This document shows, in pieces, positions 24,641 to 35,431 of a stretch of 64,000 nucleotides of DNA; the stretch's first letter is position 1; each line of letters opens with the position of its first letter. The notes under the pieces are model-generated. The model saw nothing but the letters and a program-made list of their open reading frames with translations, had not been told where the DNA came from and searched no databases. The stretch covers positions 1 through 64,000 of the forward strand of contig VTFK01000094.1 of the NCBI GenBank assembly GCA_009617715.1, in the 5' to 3' direction. The position numbers were made by a program, and so were the translations under genes. Origin of the DNA: Plectrocnemia conspersa. Its lineage: Eukaryota; Arthropoda; Insecta; Trichoptera; Polycentropodidae.

Positions 24641-25255
24641 CAAATTCGTGATATAAATTTTTAGATTGGAAAAATAAAAATGTTTGATAATTCTACAAAA
24701 AACTATACAAATATATGAAAGTACAGACAACAAAAAACTCTGCAAAAATTGTTGGATGGTTTGATGATTGTATAATTTAACCTCACTTGAAAGCAAAAGG
24801 ATATTCTTAAATTTTTGTTCAAAAAAAGATTATCTGTAAGCGACATATTTCACGTTTGTCTTTCTTGGATTTTTTAACAAATTATAATGCTATTTATATA
24901 ATTTTCTGTACGTTTTTGGAAAAAATTATTTAATTAAATTTAGCAAAAATATTTTGATTTAACTTTTCTCAAATTTTTTACAGTTTCGCATCTAATTTTT
25001 TTTTTAATTCCTCGGGATTCCCGAGATTCCCAGGAATATTATTTTAAATTTCTCGTTTTTGAAGAAGAAAATGCTAGCCATTAAATATTTTCTTGGTACA
25101 TACCTATTGATTTTTTCTTGGCATACAATGCACATTTATAAAATTATTATTTTCATTTTCAATAAAACTCACCCCCGCAAATAAGACATATTTTCTAAGC
25201 TCCAATATTATTCTCAAACATAATATAGCAAATAAACCAACAAACAATTAGCATA
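24641..25255. other. AT-rich spacer
   Basis: Nothing recognised. A palindromic patch TCGGGATTCCCGA lies at 25013-25025. Confidence 0.5.
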
Positions 25256-25650
25256 ATACGCACGTGTGGCAGGGAATCTTCCCGGGATCATCAGCTTCGA
25301 AATAATAATGAACCCACATCACGTCCTAAGTGTTCGGTAATATCCACGGACATTACTGTGGGCCCGTCGAGTCCGAATTAAGTGCCCCGGGTGCATAATG
25401 TGTGTAAAGAGGCGAAAAAAGGTTAAATGGCGACATAATACGTCGTCAAATGGATGCGTCAAGAAAGCTCTTCCGACTACCGTATAAAGTTACACCAGCC
25501 AGACGATGCAATATCCAGTCGAACGCTGACACATTTCCCTTTATTCCCGGTCAGAAGCGTGCTATGGTATTAAAAAAGGAACGTTAGATGACGCCAGTTT
25601 GCCCCCCGAGGCAATGGTTGTCGATTTAAGGTCGTGGTCTGCTTTTGGAT
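25256..25650. promoter_or_regulatory. GC-richer island with kappa-B-like palindrome
   Basis: Nearly 400 bases of much higher GC than the flanks, without an open frame. It starts with CACGTG (25261-25266, an E-box) and GGGAATCTTCCC at 25272-25283, perfect GGGAA/TTCCC arms resembling a Rel/NF-kappa-B site. The sharp borders and lack of coding signal favour conserved regulatory DNA. This is inference. Confidence 0.35.
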
Positions 25651-26489
25651 TGTAGAGCTTTTGGATAATAAATCAGCATATCCAACTCCATTTCTGAATA
25701 ACGACACTTCGTTTTTATCATACTGGTAGATACATATGTTATGCAAATATCACATCTAAAAAATAACAAGTAAGTATAACCATCTCCATTGCTACTAAAA
25801 AAACATTTGATGTGCGAATTTTTCAGAATATAAACTATACAGGTGAACTAATTAAAAAAATATTAAAAATAAAATGATATATTCACACAGTAAAGTTGTC
25901 TTTTACTGGGATGACAACTTTACTGGGAAACTATCCTATACATTTCAGAATCATCTGGAATGTATTGGATAGTTTCATTAGTGAGTTCTCAGACTTTATA
26001 TTATCCGTCTTTCTATGCTTGAGTCTTAATCTTTATTCAGCAAAATTATTAATAAATCCAAATAATGCGAATATTTCACCGCAATTAAAAATATTAAGAT
26101 TGTTTAATTCTATACGATATACTAATAACGAGAAATCTGTCAACATTTTCTTTTAACCTTGTGAATTAGATTGTTTCTTTAAGCTTTAAACTTCTCTTTT
26201 AAAACGTATTATATTTATGCTTATATCTTTATTACGTGCAAATTCAGTTGAATTAAATAATATAAAATTAGTGAAATTAAAAAATACATATTTTATTTAT
26301 ATAAAATAAATATAGAAAATATGTATTATATTCTATAAAAAACGCGATAAAAATGGGATGCAAAAAGTATTGTTTTATTTAAATTAAATTAAGACCAGTA
26401 ACCCAACAATACGTCACTATGGTCAATAAAATATTATTACCACACACAATATTAAAATAAAATGATGCGAACATTAAATAGCTCAATGT
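25651..26489. other. AT-rich spacer
   Basis: The 86-codon open frame at 25896-26156 has no domain and no splice context; I do not call it. Confidence 0.5.
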
Positions 26490-26900
26490 GAAATGCCAGC
26501 GTATTAAGGCGATAGTCATAGCAATTTTACGTTTATTTATTATTTTTATCTCAAAGAAAATATGTTGATAACCCTGTCTCAGATAGTTCGATGGAATTTC
26601 AACAGTTCTTGTTTATGGCCGGGGTGAATGGCCCCCGTGGTCAACAATGGTTTTTTATTTGACGTTTTTTGTGGCAAAAATAATAACAAAATTTACAAAA
26701 CCACACCCTTCTTACAAGGTGAATGAATGCGTTGCGACAATTTAGCTTCAAGAGCTGCTTTGTGGCTTAGCGTCAAGTGTGTCAGCAAACGCCATTACCT
26801 GTCATACGTTATTTTACCTTGTGAAACGTAAGCTTGTGGAACCGCGCTCATCTCTATTCTCTATATCGCATTTTGCTGATCATGTAATATATTTTGCTAT
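26490..26900. promoter_or_regulatory. GC-richer island, possible conserved non-coding element
   Basis: Balanced-composition DNA without open frames, including GGCCGGGGTGAATGGCCCCC near 26617, a near-palindrome. Possible regulatory island; function not shown. Confidence 0.25.
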
Positions 26901-27185
26901 CGTCGCTTGCATCATAACCGAAATACAAAATTTCTTTATATGAGAATATATAATATAAAAAAATATTTTTAAAAAGTTCACGTACAAGCAACAATGTATG
27001 AAATTGACGTTTGCCATATATTTACATCAAAGCTTAACAGAATCGTGTGCTATTATATATTTTATCTTGTTATGAAATACACATATAATAAGTCAGTTTA
27101 TATACAATTATTGCATACGCAAATATTAGGTAATGTCGTTTTTTAATGATTCAAAAAAACACTTTTATTATTTTAATGATTTAAA
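26901..27185. other. AT-rich spacer
   Basis: Nothing recognised. Confidence 0.5.
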
Positions 27186-27204
27186 ATATATTTTTAAGTC
27201 ATCC

Positions 27205-27376
27205 ATTTTTTCGCAAATGGTGAGAAGAAGGCTCGATGATGCGTGAACCAGAGGTTGTAAAGCCCGACGCAAGCCGTGGCTTTAAAAAATAATTGCAACT
27301 CGAATTTTAGAGTGGGCCGGTAAACATCTGAAGATTGGGTGAAAGTCATTTGGTCCGATGAATCTATTAGTATATT
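27205..27376 (+). pseudogene. Tc1 transposase, N-terminal half
   Basis: Reading across two frames gives VRRRLDDA (end of the DNA-binding region), RKPWL, then RILEWAGKHL and DWVKVIWSDES. The last is the hallmark of Tc1 transposases and contains the first catalytic aspartate (GAT at 27357-27359). Stops within the DNA-binding part show decay. The match ends just after WSDES, where piggyBac-type sequence takes over. Confidence 0.7.
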
Positions 27377-27396
27377 ATACAATATTTTTCAATTAC

Positions 27397-27705
27397 CGTA
27401 TGCTAGGTTATATTTTATTGTCCTATATACAATGGGTATCTGACCGTCAACCAGTGTTGCACAACTGTCTATCGTGTTTTTGAATGATAAAATGTTCAAA
27501 GTGAGAACGTTGTGCAAAAAGTGGGGACTTTTTCATGAAAGTTTGTCTGTGGATGAGTCTATAATTAAATACTTCAGCCAAACAATTCATTATTGGAAAA
27601 CCTGTGCGGTTCAGTTATCGGAATTGGGCCGCAACAAGCTCAGACGGCTACTGCTACGCATTTGATGTTTATTGTGGCAAGTTGACAGAAGTTTACAGAA
27701 GGACA
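27397..27705 (+). pseudogene. piggyBac (PGBD-type) transposase fragment
   Basis: The first frame (from 27474) reads KMFKVRTLCKK...GLFHESLSVDESIIKYF. After a frameshift near 27575 it continues AKQFIIGKPVRFSYRNWAAT and then SSDGYCYAFDVYCGK. These are consecutive blocks of the piggyBac catalytic domain (family pattern: SIDESMV.YFGRH..KQFI.GKPIRFGYK.W....GYCY.F..YCGK). The DES aspartate is one of the catalytic acids and is kept. Flanking sequence upstream (YRMLGYILL) may be a further block. It is unrelated to the Tc1 halves around it. Confidence 0.8.
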
Positions 27706-27869
27706 AAGACACTGATTGTCCCAAATGTTACAATAGGAACTAATTTTGACAGTATAGAGTAAGATAGTGTAAGGTTCAGATGCAAAAGGTTGTTAAAGTA
27801 ATTTTAATATAAATTTGGTTAATATAAAAAAATAATAAAAACCAAATTTATTCAAAATTTTAAAAAATA

Positions 27870-28341
27870 ATCATAGTTTTTTGTGCATAGTACAAGTGCG
27901 CCAAAGAGTCTAGTACCTAAAGTCAAATAAAATGGCGGAAGCGTTATGGTTTTGGGGTTGCATGGAGCAGAGGTAAGAAACCACTTGCGAAGGTAGTACG
28001 AATAATGACATTTATATTTTAATATTGGTATGTGTTTGAAAATATTTTCAAACACATACCACGCTATCATCCGATTCCAGCAAGAAAACGCTTTGTGCCA
28101 TACTTCGTTAAAAATCAGGGCTTGGCTTTGCGTCAAAGGGTTTGACGGTTTTAGAATGGCATACACAGAAACCAGAAATAAATCCTATATAGACTTATTA
28201 AATTAAAAGGAAAGGTTGCCCAACACAATTGCAAATCAAAAATTGAGCTGAGAGAAAAATTGTAGATGGAATGTAGTTGACAGTATGCTAAAAAGGGTTG
28301 CAGCTATAATTAAAGCTAAGTGTGAGCCTACTAAATATTAA
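27870..28341 (+). pseudogene. Tc1 transposase, C-terminal half
   Basis: Reading across frames gives SLVPKVK, GGSVMV then WGCM after a one-base slip (27934-27965), LEWHTQKPEINPI (the Tc1 block usually P..SPDLNPIE, here with D changed to E), and finally VDSMLKRVAAIIKAKCEPTKY with a stop at about 28341. The C-terminus is of normal Tc1 form. A perfect 36-bp palindrome sits inside, where the DNDPKHT region should be, and has probably destroyed it. Confidence 0.75.
28026..28061. repeat. 36-bp perfect palindrome
   Basis: Arms TGGTATGTGTTTGAAAAT and its exact reverse complement meet without a spacer. It lies inside the Tc1 relic at the place of the second catalytic block. Confidence 0.95.
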
Positions 28342-28460
28342 AAATAAACTTAAAATAAAAACTTTAAGCAACCTTAAACATTTTTTTATTTATATTTTCA
28401 CGATTTTTTAAGATATAACAAATCTATTGGGGTGCCTTATTATTATGACCAAACGCGTAT

Positions 28461-30525
28461 AGATTCATAAAAGCATCAAAAGTTGTTTTCTTATTAGTGT
28501 TTGAACTTGACCCTCGCGAGAAGGTTGTCTTACCAGGGCGTCGAAGGACCAGCGAAACTTTTATATTTATAAATATTCTACATATTCTAAACTCGGTTAT
28601 CAATGGTATAAAATAGACAAGTTAGCACTTGGGTTTATCAAAACATATTCGCCATAAACATAATTTTACTGGGCATATCCGCTATTTTAATCCTGTTCAA
28701 ATGGAAAAACTAATAAAATAGGAAATGACTAGATAAGTTTCTAATATAATTTAATTTTAAATACTTTTCTTCTATCTTGTAAATTTGATCTGATTATGTA
28801 GTTAAAATTATGAGAAGTGTGTATAACAGAATAATTCAAGGTCTTTGTAACAAGTTTGTTAGTTATTGCATGATCTGCAGATTCTGGACCATCACTTCGA
28901 ATATATCGAACGAAAGTTGCCAAAATGTGTTATTTATTTATCTCACATTTTACTATTTATTTTTGTTATTATTATAGCCCATAATTTTGAAAATTTATAA
29001 ATATTTAACCAGAAGGAATTGCCTCAATGCACTCACTGTAGAAAGCAAATTTCATTGTCAAACACAAGTGAAGAAACTGAAGAATCCAAAAGCTTAAATG
29101 GTAAACTTATCTTAATTTGAATAGTAAAATAAGATAAGACAAAATACAATATCTGATTATATAAAAAATGACCCTCTTTATTATTGTTTTATATTTTTAA
29201 GAATAGTTGTAAAATATGTATGTTTTTTTTAACCAAAAACTGCTGTTTTGATTGAAGAAAATTTAGAAATGTGTTTCATATTGCAATAAACTTTACTTGA
29301 ATTTAAAATTTATTAATAAGAATAATATTATCCTAAACTGATATTCAAAATTAACACAAAACCACAAGTAAATTTAATTCTAGATTATTTCAATATACCT
29401 ATGTATCCATTCGCGATAAATTTGCAAATAATATAACAGAGCGTTATTTGCATTAAGAGCTTAGAGTTACGAGAAGAGAATATCATTTTGCTGCGAATAT
29501 TGCTCGATATTCCTCGCGTTAGATACGTTTGCTTTGGCACTCATGTATTTATAGTATTATTTCCGAGCAACTGTAAAATAATAAGTAATATAGTATATAA
29601 ATATGACAAGGACATGAAGAGGCAGCGTGATTACGCCTGTATAAATGTATTACATATATTTCATCTGCAAATATATTCAAGCGTACTAAAATATTATTAC
29701 TGGAGTGAATATCTTAATTAATTTTAAAGTTAATCATTAGACTTAGATTTTAATTATTGAATCATATTGCTGTATTTAGAATATTATATTGAATCATATT
29801 CATGATTTGATGAACGTATGTACATACGTATGTATTTATAAAACATAACGAGAGCATTGCTTAATAGCTGTACGGGTCACTATACTGACCCACTGTATAT
29901 AATGACAGGTAATTATTACATCCTGAATGTTTAAAGCGTTTTTTTATGTACATATAATATATGTTTGTACTTATATTTAATATAATATCACGAATGTTTT
30001 GCAAATAATCGCAATTATGTGCTCCTGACATTCTAGTGTAAAAAATAATATTCCATTGAAAAAAATGAGTAATGTTCTTTAGTCGAATTATTATAGCAAT
30101 GTTATTTAATAATCTAATTTAATATATTAAATCTATTTTTAGTATAAAAATTCTGGGATAATTCTGAAATACTCAAAGGAATAAATTTGATTATTTTTAG
30201 ATATAAATAAATTTAATATAATATGAAACATATTTTTTTATATGTATTAAAGATATATATAGATATATACTACTGTCAGTTTTCTTAACATTGATAAAGG
30301 GAACATATGTAAACACAAAGTATAAAGTATTAGTCGATATAAGACAATGAAATACGGACCAGTATTCTCAAATGTAATAAATTCAAACCTGTGTATTGCA
30401 TTAAATGTTTAAAATATAGTTTGTGCCACCTGTAGACGCTTCTATGCATATTCTAAAATGGTTCGGCAATTGTCTAATAAATATTCTAACAGCGAAAAAT
30501 ATCGAGCCTCCTAAACCACATAATA
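28461..30525. other. Spacer
   Basis: Mostly AT-rich. Contains a possible short exon-like stretch (29013-29100), a 16-bp palindrome ACGTATGTACATACGT at 29814-29829, and GGGTCA/TGACCC inverted half-sites at 29874-29891. Nothing is strong enough to be called a gene. Confidence 0.4.
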
Positions 30526-31010
30526 TGCAGTGAATCACAATTCGCCTGGCGTTCGTGACGAAAGTCTAATTTTATTCGCTCCATAGCATAAGCCACAAAA
30601 TTATCATTTTTCCCCCACCTAACTGTATTTTATTCTAGCGCCAACAGACGATAAAAAAGTCAATTCGGCAGATACTGGCAGTGGAACGTCAAAAAAAATC
30701 ACAATCGCCATAACGGAGGGGCTATATCGAGAACGATATGTTTATGTTTATGCTTAGGGAATTTTCTTTTCAACCGGAGAGATGCGTGAGGAGTGTGAGA
30801 AATGTGGTGGCTGGAATAGTTTTCCGGCAAAGAAACCATTTTCTGGTGATATGTGGCTGCTAGAAACAACGGTAAATCACCATTTTCAGAAAATGCTCTG
30901 GGTCAATGGGTCACGTCAGAGACACGCGTGCCCTGCACCCCGAATAAATGAACCGATGAAAATATCGTCAAGATGCCTATTGCTATATCGTGTGAAACAT
31001 TGATTGACAT
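30526..31010. promoter_or_regulatory. GC-richer island, possible conserved non-coding element
   Basis: About 480 bases of richer composition, including GGGTCACGTCAGAGACACGCG-type sequence near 30907. A 73-codon open frame (30782-31003) lies inside without any recognisable domain; it has two CxxC-like cysteines at its start but nothing more. Regulatory or conserved DNA is possible. Confidence 0.25.
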
Positions 31011-31566
31011 GTCAACATCTACAAAAGAATTCAATTATATTGTATCGTAGTAGCGAAATACAAAACAATATTTTGATTACATGGTTAAATTATTATATAA
31101 CGAAATGATATAACTAGAAAAGAAAATTCACGGCTCGATAAAGAGAGGGTAGAAATAAACGCACAATTATTTTTTATGAGGTCATGCTAACTGTCATTAG
31201 TGTTTGCAAAGTTTGGCGTTAAGCCGTTAATTTATGACATTTGTGGAATTTTCTGAAATAAAGTTTTCATCGATTATTACATAATTGATAAACTAGAACA
31301 GCATGCAGTGATCAAACACCTGCTTAAAAGTAAACAATGAAGCAAATTCATAGACATGGCAAATATTTAATAGGAAAATAGTGAATAATTAAATATAAAA
31401 ATGATTCAAGATGATCCTTGTAGTGAAAAACCTGCAACTGCTATTACCGAATAAAAAATAAGAATCATAATAAAAATCGTGTTTCATTCCAGATGTAACA
31501 TGAAACATATATTCATCACTTTCAGTCAAAGTTGTCAAATTATAATGATTTACTATTAATATTGTA
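31011..31566. other. AT-rich spacer
   Basis: Nothing recognised. Confidence 0.5.
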
Positions 31567-31801
31567 GGTCGCCCACTAGTAAGGCGATTGCTACTGTTTA
31601 TTAAGCGCGTATCGTGAGATACATCCCCTTTCGCTCGTTCGCGTGTTAAGTAACGAGAGTGACTGAGAAGTAGTGGGCGTGCGGAACGTATTTAACGCAC
31701 GCCCTTATCTCTCACTCACTCTCGTCACTTAGCACGCGAACGACCGAATATCTCACCGTACGCGCCTGCTGTTTATATGTAGCGAAGGCAATGTGGCGAC
31801 C
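31567..31801. mobile_element. Fold-back (long inverted repeat) element
   Basis: The 235-bp segment is almost one complete hairpin. GGTCGCC at the left end pairs with GGCGACC at the right end. Going inward, CTACTGTTTATTAAGCGCGTA pairs imperfectly with the right-arm equivalent, GTGAGATA with TATCTCAC, CGTTCGCGTG with CACGCGAACG, ACGAGAGTGA with TCACTCTCGT, and GGGCGTGCG with CGCACGCCC. The loop near 31690 is only a few bases. It is far GC-richer than its flanks and has no open frame. No target duplication could be fixed. It is a fold-back MITE or other palindromic element. Confidence 0.75.
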
Positions 31802-33091
31802 GTTCGCCAAACAAGATAACGTTTCTTAGAACATTTTGAAACACATTTTTCGAGAGAATCGTAATAAGATTTTTCTAAAAAAACACGTTTATGAATGTTT
31901 CCAGAAAATAGTGAGATACTAGACTGAAATCAAAGAATGTGAATAGTATATATTTTATTAATTATAGCTATTATTACAACTTGCAACTATTAAACGTTAT
32001 ATTTTTATTATTTATTCGTGAGATTAGGAAAATCTAAGAAAACTTACTGACAAAATAAAATTTGATTGCTTAATAAACACTAGAGTTCATATGGAATTTA
32101 AACCCATGTCTTTCGGGTATTAGTCTATACTAATAGATTTATAGTTGAGGTGAATTAAATTATAGCAATGCAATTATAACTGGTAAAGCGAAGGTGTAAA
32201 TCAATAATTTTGATTGAAATCTAAGAGCTTACCACACACAGCCTTAATCTAATGTTAGGAGACATTGCTTTTATGTTCATATGACTAAGATATTTTTCGC
32301 TGCTATTTTTTATTGTATTGAATGGACACAATATATATTTATTATTTGCTGACTGTACATTTATAGCCTCTACTAAAAAAATAAATGTATTAAATAATTT
32401 ACTTTTAAAATTTTATCAGGGACCAGATGGGAGTGAAAGTTATTAGATATAATATATTTATCATTCGGGATGCTTTTGTGAAAGTCAATGAAACAATTTG
32501 CTCACCTAGTGGTCGCAAGTCTATTTTTATATAAAGGGTAAAGTCATTTTGAACTAGGATTGCTACGATAAAAAGAATAAACATTCCATTCGATTTAGAA
32601 CCTGAAGATGATCGCCATATCGAGATTGAAAACATTCGTGCCAAAAAGTAATGCCCGCAAGAAATCGTATTATCATTATTTTTTTCCTATCATTGATCAA
32701 GTAATCATTTGTAAAAATAAAGATACAGTAAATTAGATAAACATACAATTTTTTTTATTAAAATAGTAGGAAATCATTAAAAAATGCATGGTCCGGAAAA
32801 ATAATAGTTACTGTAGTATATAAATAATAAAATTAATTTAATAATATGCAATAATTTCATAAATGTCAATATTTTTATGAAAAACCTAATTGTCCAAACC
32901 ATGTATAAGTACTATTTAAGATTTCTATGCACAGCTTCAAACCTTTGAACCGAGTAGAAGTTATTTAAAAACAAGCGTCTTTGAAAACCTATGAAACGGT
33001 ATCAGTGTACGATGCAATTTCCTCTTTACTAGAATGAACTTTCCGGTCTCGTTGTTGTTTTTTTTCTTTGGTTGTCAGAAAGAAACTGTAA
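31802..33091. other. AT-rich spacer
   Basis: Overlapping small open frames on the minus strand (32405-32748) show no domain. Confidence 0.5.
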
Positions 33092-33137
33092 GATTATATT
33101 AAGAGAATTATACGGGATTATATTAAGAGAATTATAC
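33092..33137. repeat. 24-bp tandem duplication
   Basis: GATTATATTAAGAGAATTAT plus ACGG, followed by the same unit again to 33137 (the second copy lacks the last two bases). Confidence 0.9.
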
Positions 33138-33870
33138 CCTACGCTGTTCTTGCAATTCCACATTCGCAACACGCTTAATTAAATAAAATAAAGAAGTAAG
33201 TGCTCGTTACGACACTTGCTGAAAGTAGAAAATTTACGATTGTTATTCAGTTTTTAGGTCAATTCACGGATAAGGAAAATAAGGAGAGCCAACGCATAAA
33301 GTTTCAGTTACCCGAGTAATATCCGAGAATGGAGCGTCCGGATTCAAAAGGGGTGTCATAAGAACACAAAATTATCTGACATACGGACTTTCAAATACCT
33401 AAAGGGTGAAAATGATTACCCACATATCGTAATTTTCAGATTTGCGGTAAAAATAATAAATACGGTTCCCCGGTTAAATACTGTAATTTTTGCAACTTTT
33501 GTGTACTTTTGTTTTTATTTCGCCAGCCATCACTATCATAAAAAAGAGGCTGACAGACCGCAGCGGCGCAATCATTTTTCTGTTACATAACATAATTATT
33601 GGGAACTGCCAGGTACTGCTAGACGTGCCTGAGATAAAGAAAATGTATTCATTTTATGTTAATACGTCGCGCACATCGTTCAAAAATATCGAACATGTTC
33701 TATTCATTTTTAACAATTTGTGCTGAAAAATCGGCCAGTTGAATTTTTTGCGTAGGTAGAGTAGACCAAAATTTCGGCCCTCTGGGACTAAATGCAATAA
33801 TATTATTCTACAATCGATAAAACTACTTAGTTAATCCCCTACAATGAGTATCATTTTATTCTCTGCTACT
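33138..33870. other. Mixed-composition spacer
   Basis: A moderately GC-richer part at 33230-33420 and a 78-codon open frame at 33490-33726 without domains. Nothing called. Confidence 0.4.
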
Positions 33871-34048
33871 GCTTTCGAGCATTATTGTTCTAAACCATGG
33901 AGATATCGTTTCCAACAAATAAGATGTATGGATTTAAAAAAATATATTTTCCGTACTACCGGTATTTCATTTTGTAATACCGTAATTTTTCTCCAATACC
34001 GGTATTGGTACTATAATTATTGCAATCCCTACTCACATACTGACGTCA
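33871..34048 (-). mobile_element. Possible hAT-type terminus with CRE
   Basis: On the minus strand the segment starts GAGTAGGGATTGCAATA and runs into repeated ACCGGTATT/TACCGGTA words, the wording of some hAT ends (GGGATTGCAATACCGGTA). No second end or duplication was found. CTGACGTCAG at 34040-34049, a full cyclic-AMP response element palindrome, lies at its outer edge. Confidence 0.35.
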
Positions 34049-34720
34049 GCGATTAAGTTACTCGTAAAAAATCTAGACCGTTTGAGAAACCGAAGTTGCT
34101 AAGCTTTCGAAGAAGTAGCTCATGACAAATTTCAGTCAAAGTATAGATTACCTCGACCTGGATTTTATAATCGAGGGATTTTGTTACTGCCTTAGAATGG
34201 CACAAGAGATTAGTGACTTTGAAACAACGGAGACGAAACCTGTGATGTTGGTTTACTAGCGCGTGCTTGTGTATACATCTGTAGAATTATAAGAAACAAC
34301 TTAACATGTACCGAAAGAAGTTTTTGAATTTTTGTACATCCAGATAAACGAAGAAGCTTTAAGCGACAAATTAAAAATAAATCGAAAAAGAGCAAGGAGA
34401 TTAACGTGACAGTCCTTCAATATGAAGTAAAAAATAAAGTTAAAGACGACCAGCTAGATTGTGAGGTCAGATTGTCGCCTTTGCGATCGGGAGCTGAATA
34501 AAAAGACATCAGCGATATCTTTATAGCAGTCGAAAGTTTTTTCATCGTGATGCTTAGAGCCGACGAATCTCCAGAACCTTCTAAGATCACTGATTAAGAG
34601 AATTTTCACATTCTTTAATGTAATCTTGGTGGCATAAAACATCATTTTCTTAGCTTGAGCCTGCAAAGCTTGAAACTCTGCTAAAGCGAGCGGGCTTCTT
34701 GATACTTTCCAAAAATTTGT
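34049..34720. other. Unclassified block, possible decayed transposon
   Basis: Composition is more balanced than around it. One plus-strand reading near 34120 (DKFQSKYRLPRPGFYN) faintly recalls PIF/Harbinger nucleases, and there are 61- and 70-codon minus-strand open frames, but no block is convincing. Confidence 0.25.
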
Positions 34721-35319
34721 AAAAGAATTTTAAGTATTGCGATGATATCCCTTAAAATGTGAGAAAAAAGCAACTGTAGTAAACATACAAAATTGTGTTG
34801 TGCCATATAATATTTTTGAAAGGCGTTAAATCTCAAAACTGTTCATTCAAAGTTCAACTGAACAATAACGCTATCTAAAACTGCCTAAAAAACATTTAAC
34901 AATTTCTATATTTACTTTCTGAATATCCCGCAAGTTTCACAGTTTTAATTATAATTTTTTTATGCATACATATGAATGCTTTGTATAATATGTGTCAGAT
35001 GTTAGGGAAACAGATGACATTGATGGAAAGCTCCATAAAATGCACTTTAAGTGTTAAACGCTACTTTTGATGTATACACGTCAAAAGTGACTTAAAATAA
35101 TAACGTAGTTCCATTTATTTATACATTTACTTGATTGCTTATATTATAGTAGTATTGTTATTAGATTAAATACATTAATACTTAACTTTTATATTAGTTA
35201 CTTAAGTTTTTGTATATATATATAAAAATATAATTGTGCCCTATCTTACGTGATATTGTTATCCACAGTGTATAGTACACGTGAGGAAGTATTCGTAAAT
35301 AGTCACGTTCGTTATAGTC
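34721..35319. other. AT-rich spacer
   Basis: Nothing recognised. Confidence 0.5.
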
Positions 35320-35431
35320 ACAGATAAATTGGAGAAGATTGTAGAACTAAAATGGTTGCAGTTTAGACATGTTGCTAGAATTATAGCTGACAATACAATG
35401 TTGTCTTTTGCTAAGCTCAAGGGCAGGTGAT
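35320..35431 (+). pseudogene. LINE C-terminal fragment of the RTE/craniofacial-like type
   Basis: One open plus-strand frame reads KLEKIVELKWLQFRHVARI then ADNTMLSFAKLKGR and stops. It matches the C-terminal signature of endonuclease-reverse transcriptases (R.K.LKW.WAGHVARM.DNRW...) with the L-K-W and H-V-A-R anchors kept. It belongs to a LINE type different from L1w and may be the same type as the fragment at 15555-15780. Nothing else of the element remains around it. Confidence 0.5.

Larger units (their letters stand above)
27186..28460 (+). mobile_element. Tc1-like transposon relic interrupted by piggyBac-derived DNA
   Basis: Two halves of one Tc1 transposase (27205-27376 and about 27870-28341) are separated by roughly 490 bases that contain a piggyBac transposase fragment. 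After the Tc1 stop the non-coding tail runs to GGTGCCTTATTATTATGACC at 28431-28450, which has the wording of a Tc1-type terminal repeat. The left terminal repeat was not found, so the 5' end is lost or diverged. Neither a TTAA duplication nor a piggyBac terminal repeat is visible at the inner junctions, so the inner segment is a decayed insertion or arrived by rearrangement. Confidence 0.7.

Noticed and set aside
24443..24796. 117-codon minus-strand open frame
   Set aside because: It is antisense to the hAT-like plus-strand reading and has the low-complexity hydrophobic look of an A/T-rich shadow frame.
29874..29891. GGGTCA/TGACCC inverted half-sites, nuclear-receptor-like
   Set aside because: Six-base spacing is not a standard nuclear-receptor arrangement and single occurrences are expected by chance.
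30782..31003. 73-codon open frame with early cysteines
   Set aside because: Only one CxxC, no second zinc ligand pair at the right spacing.
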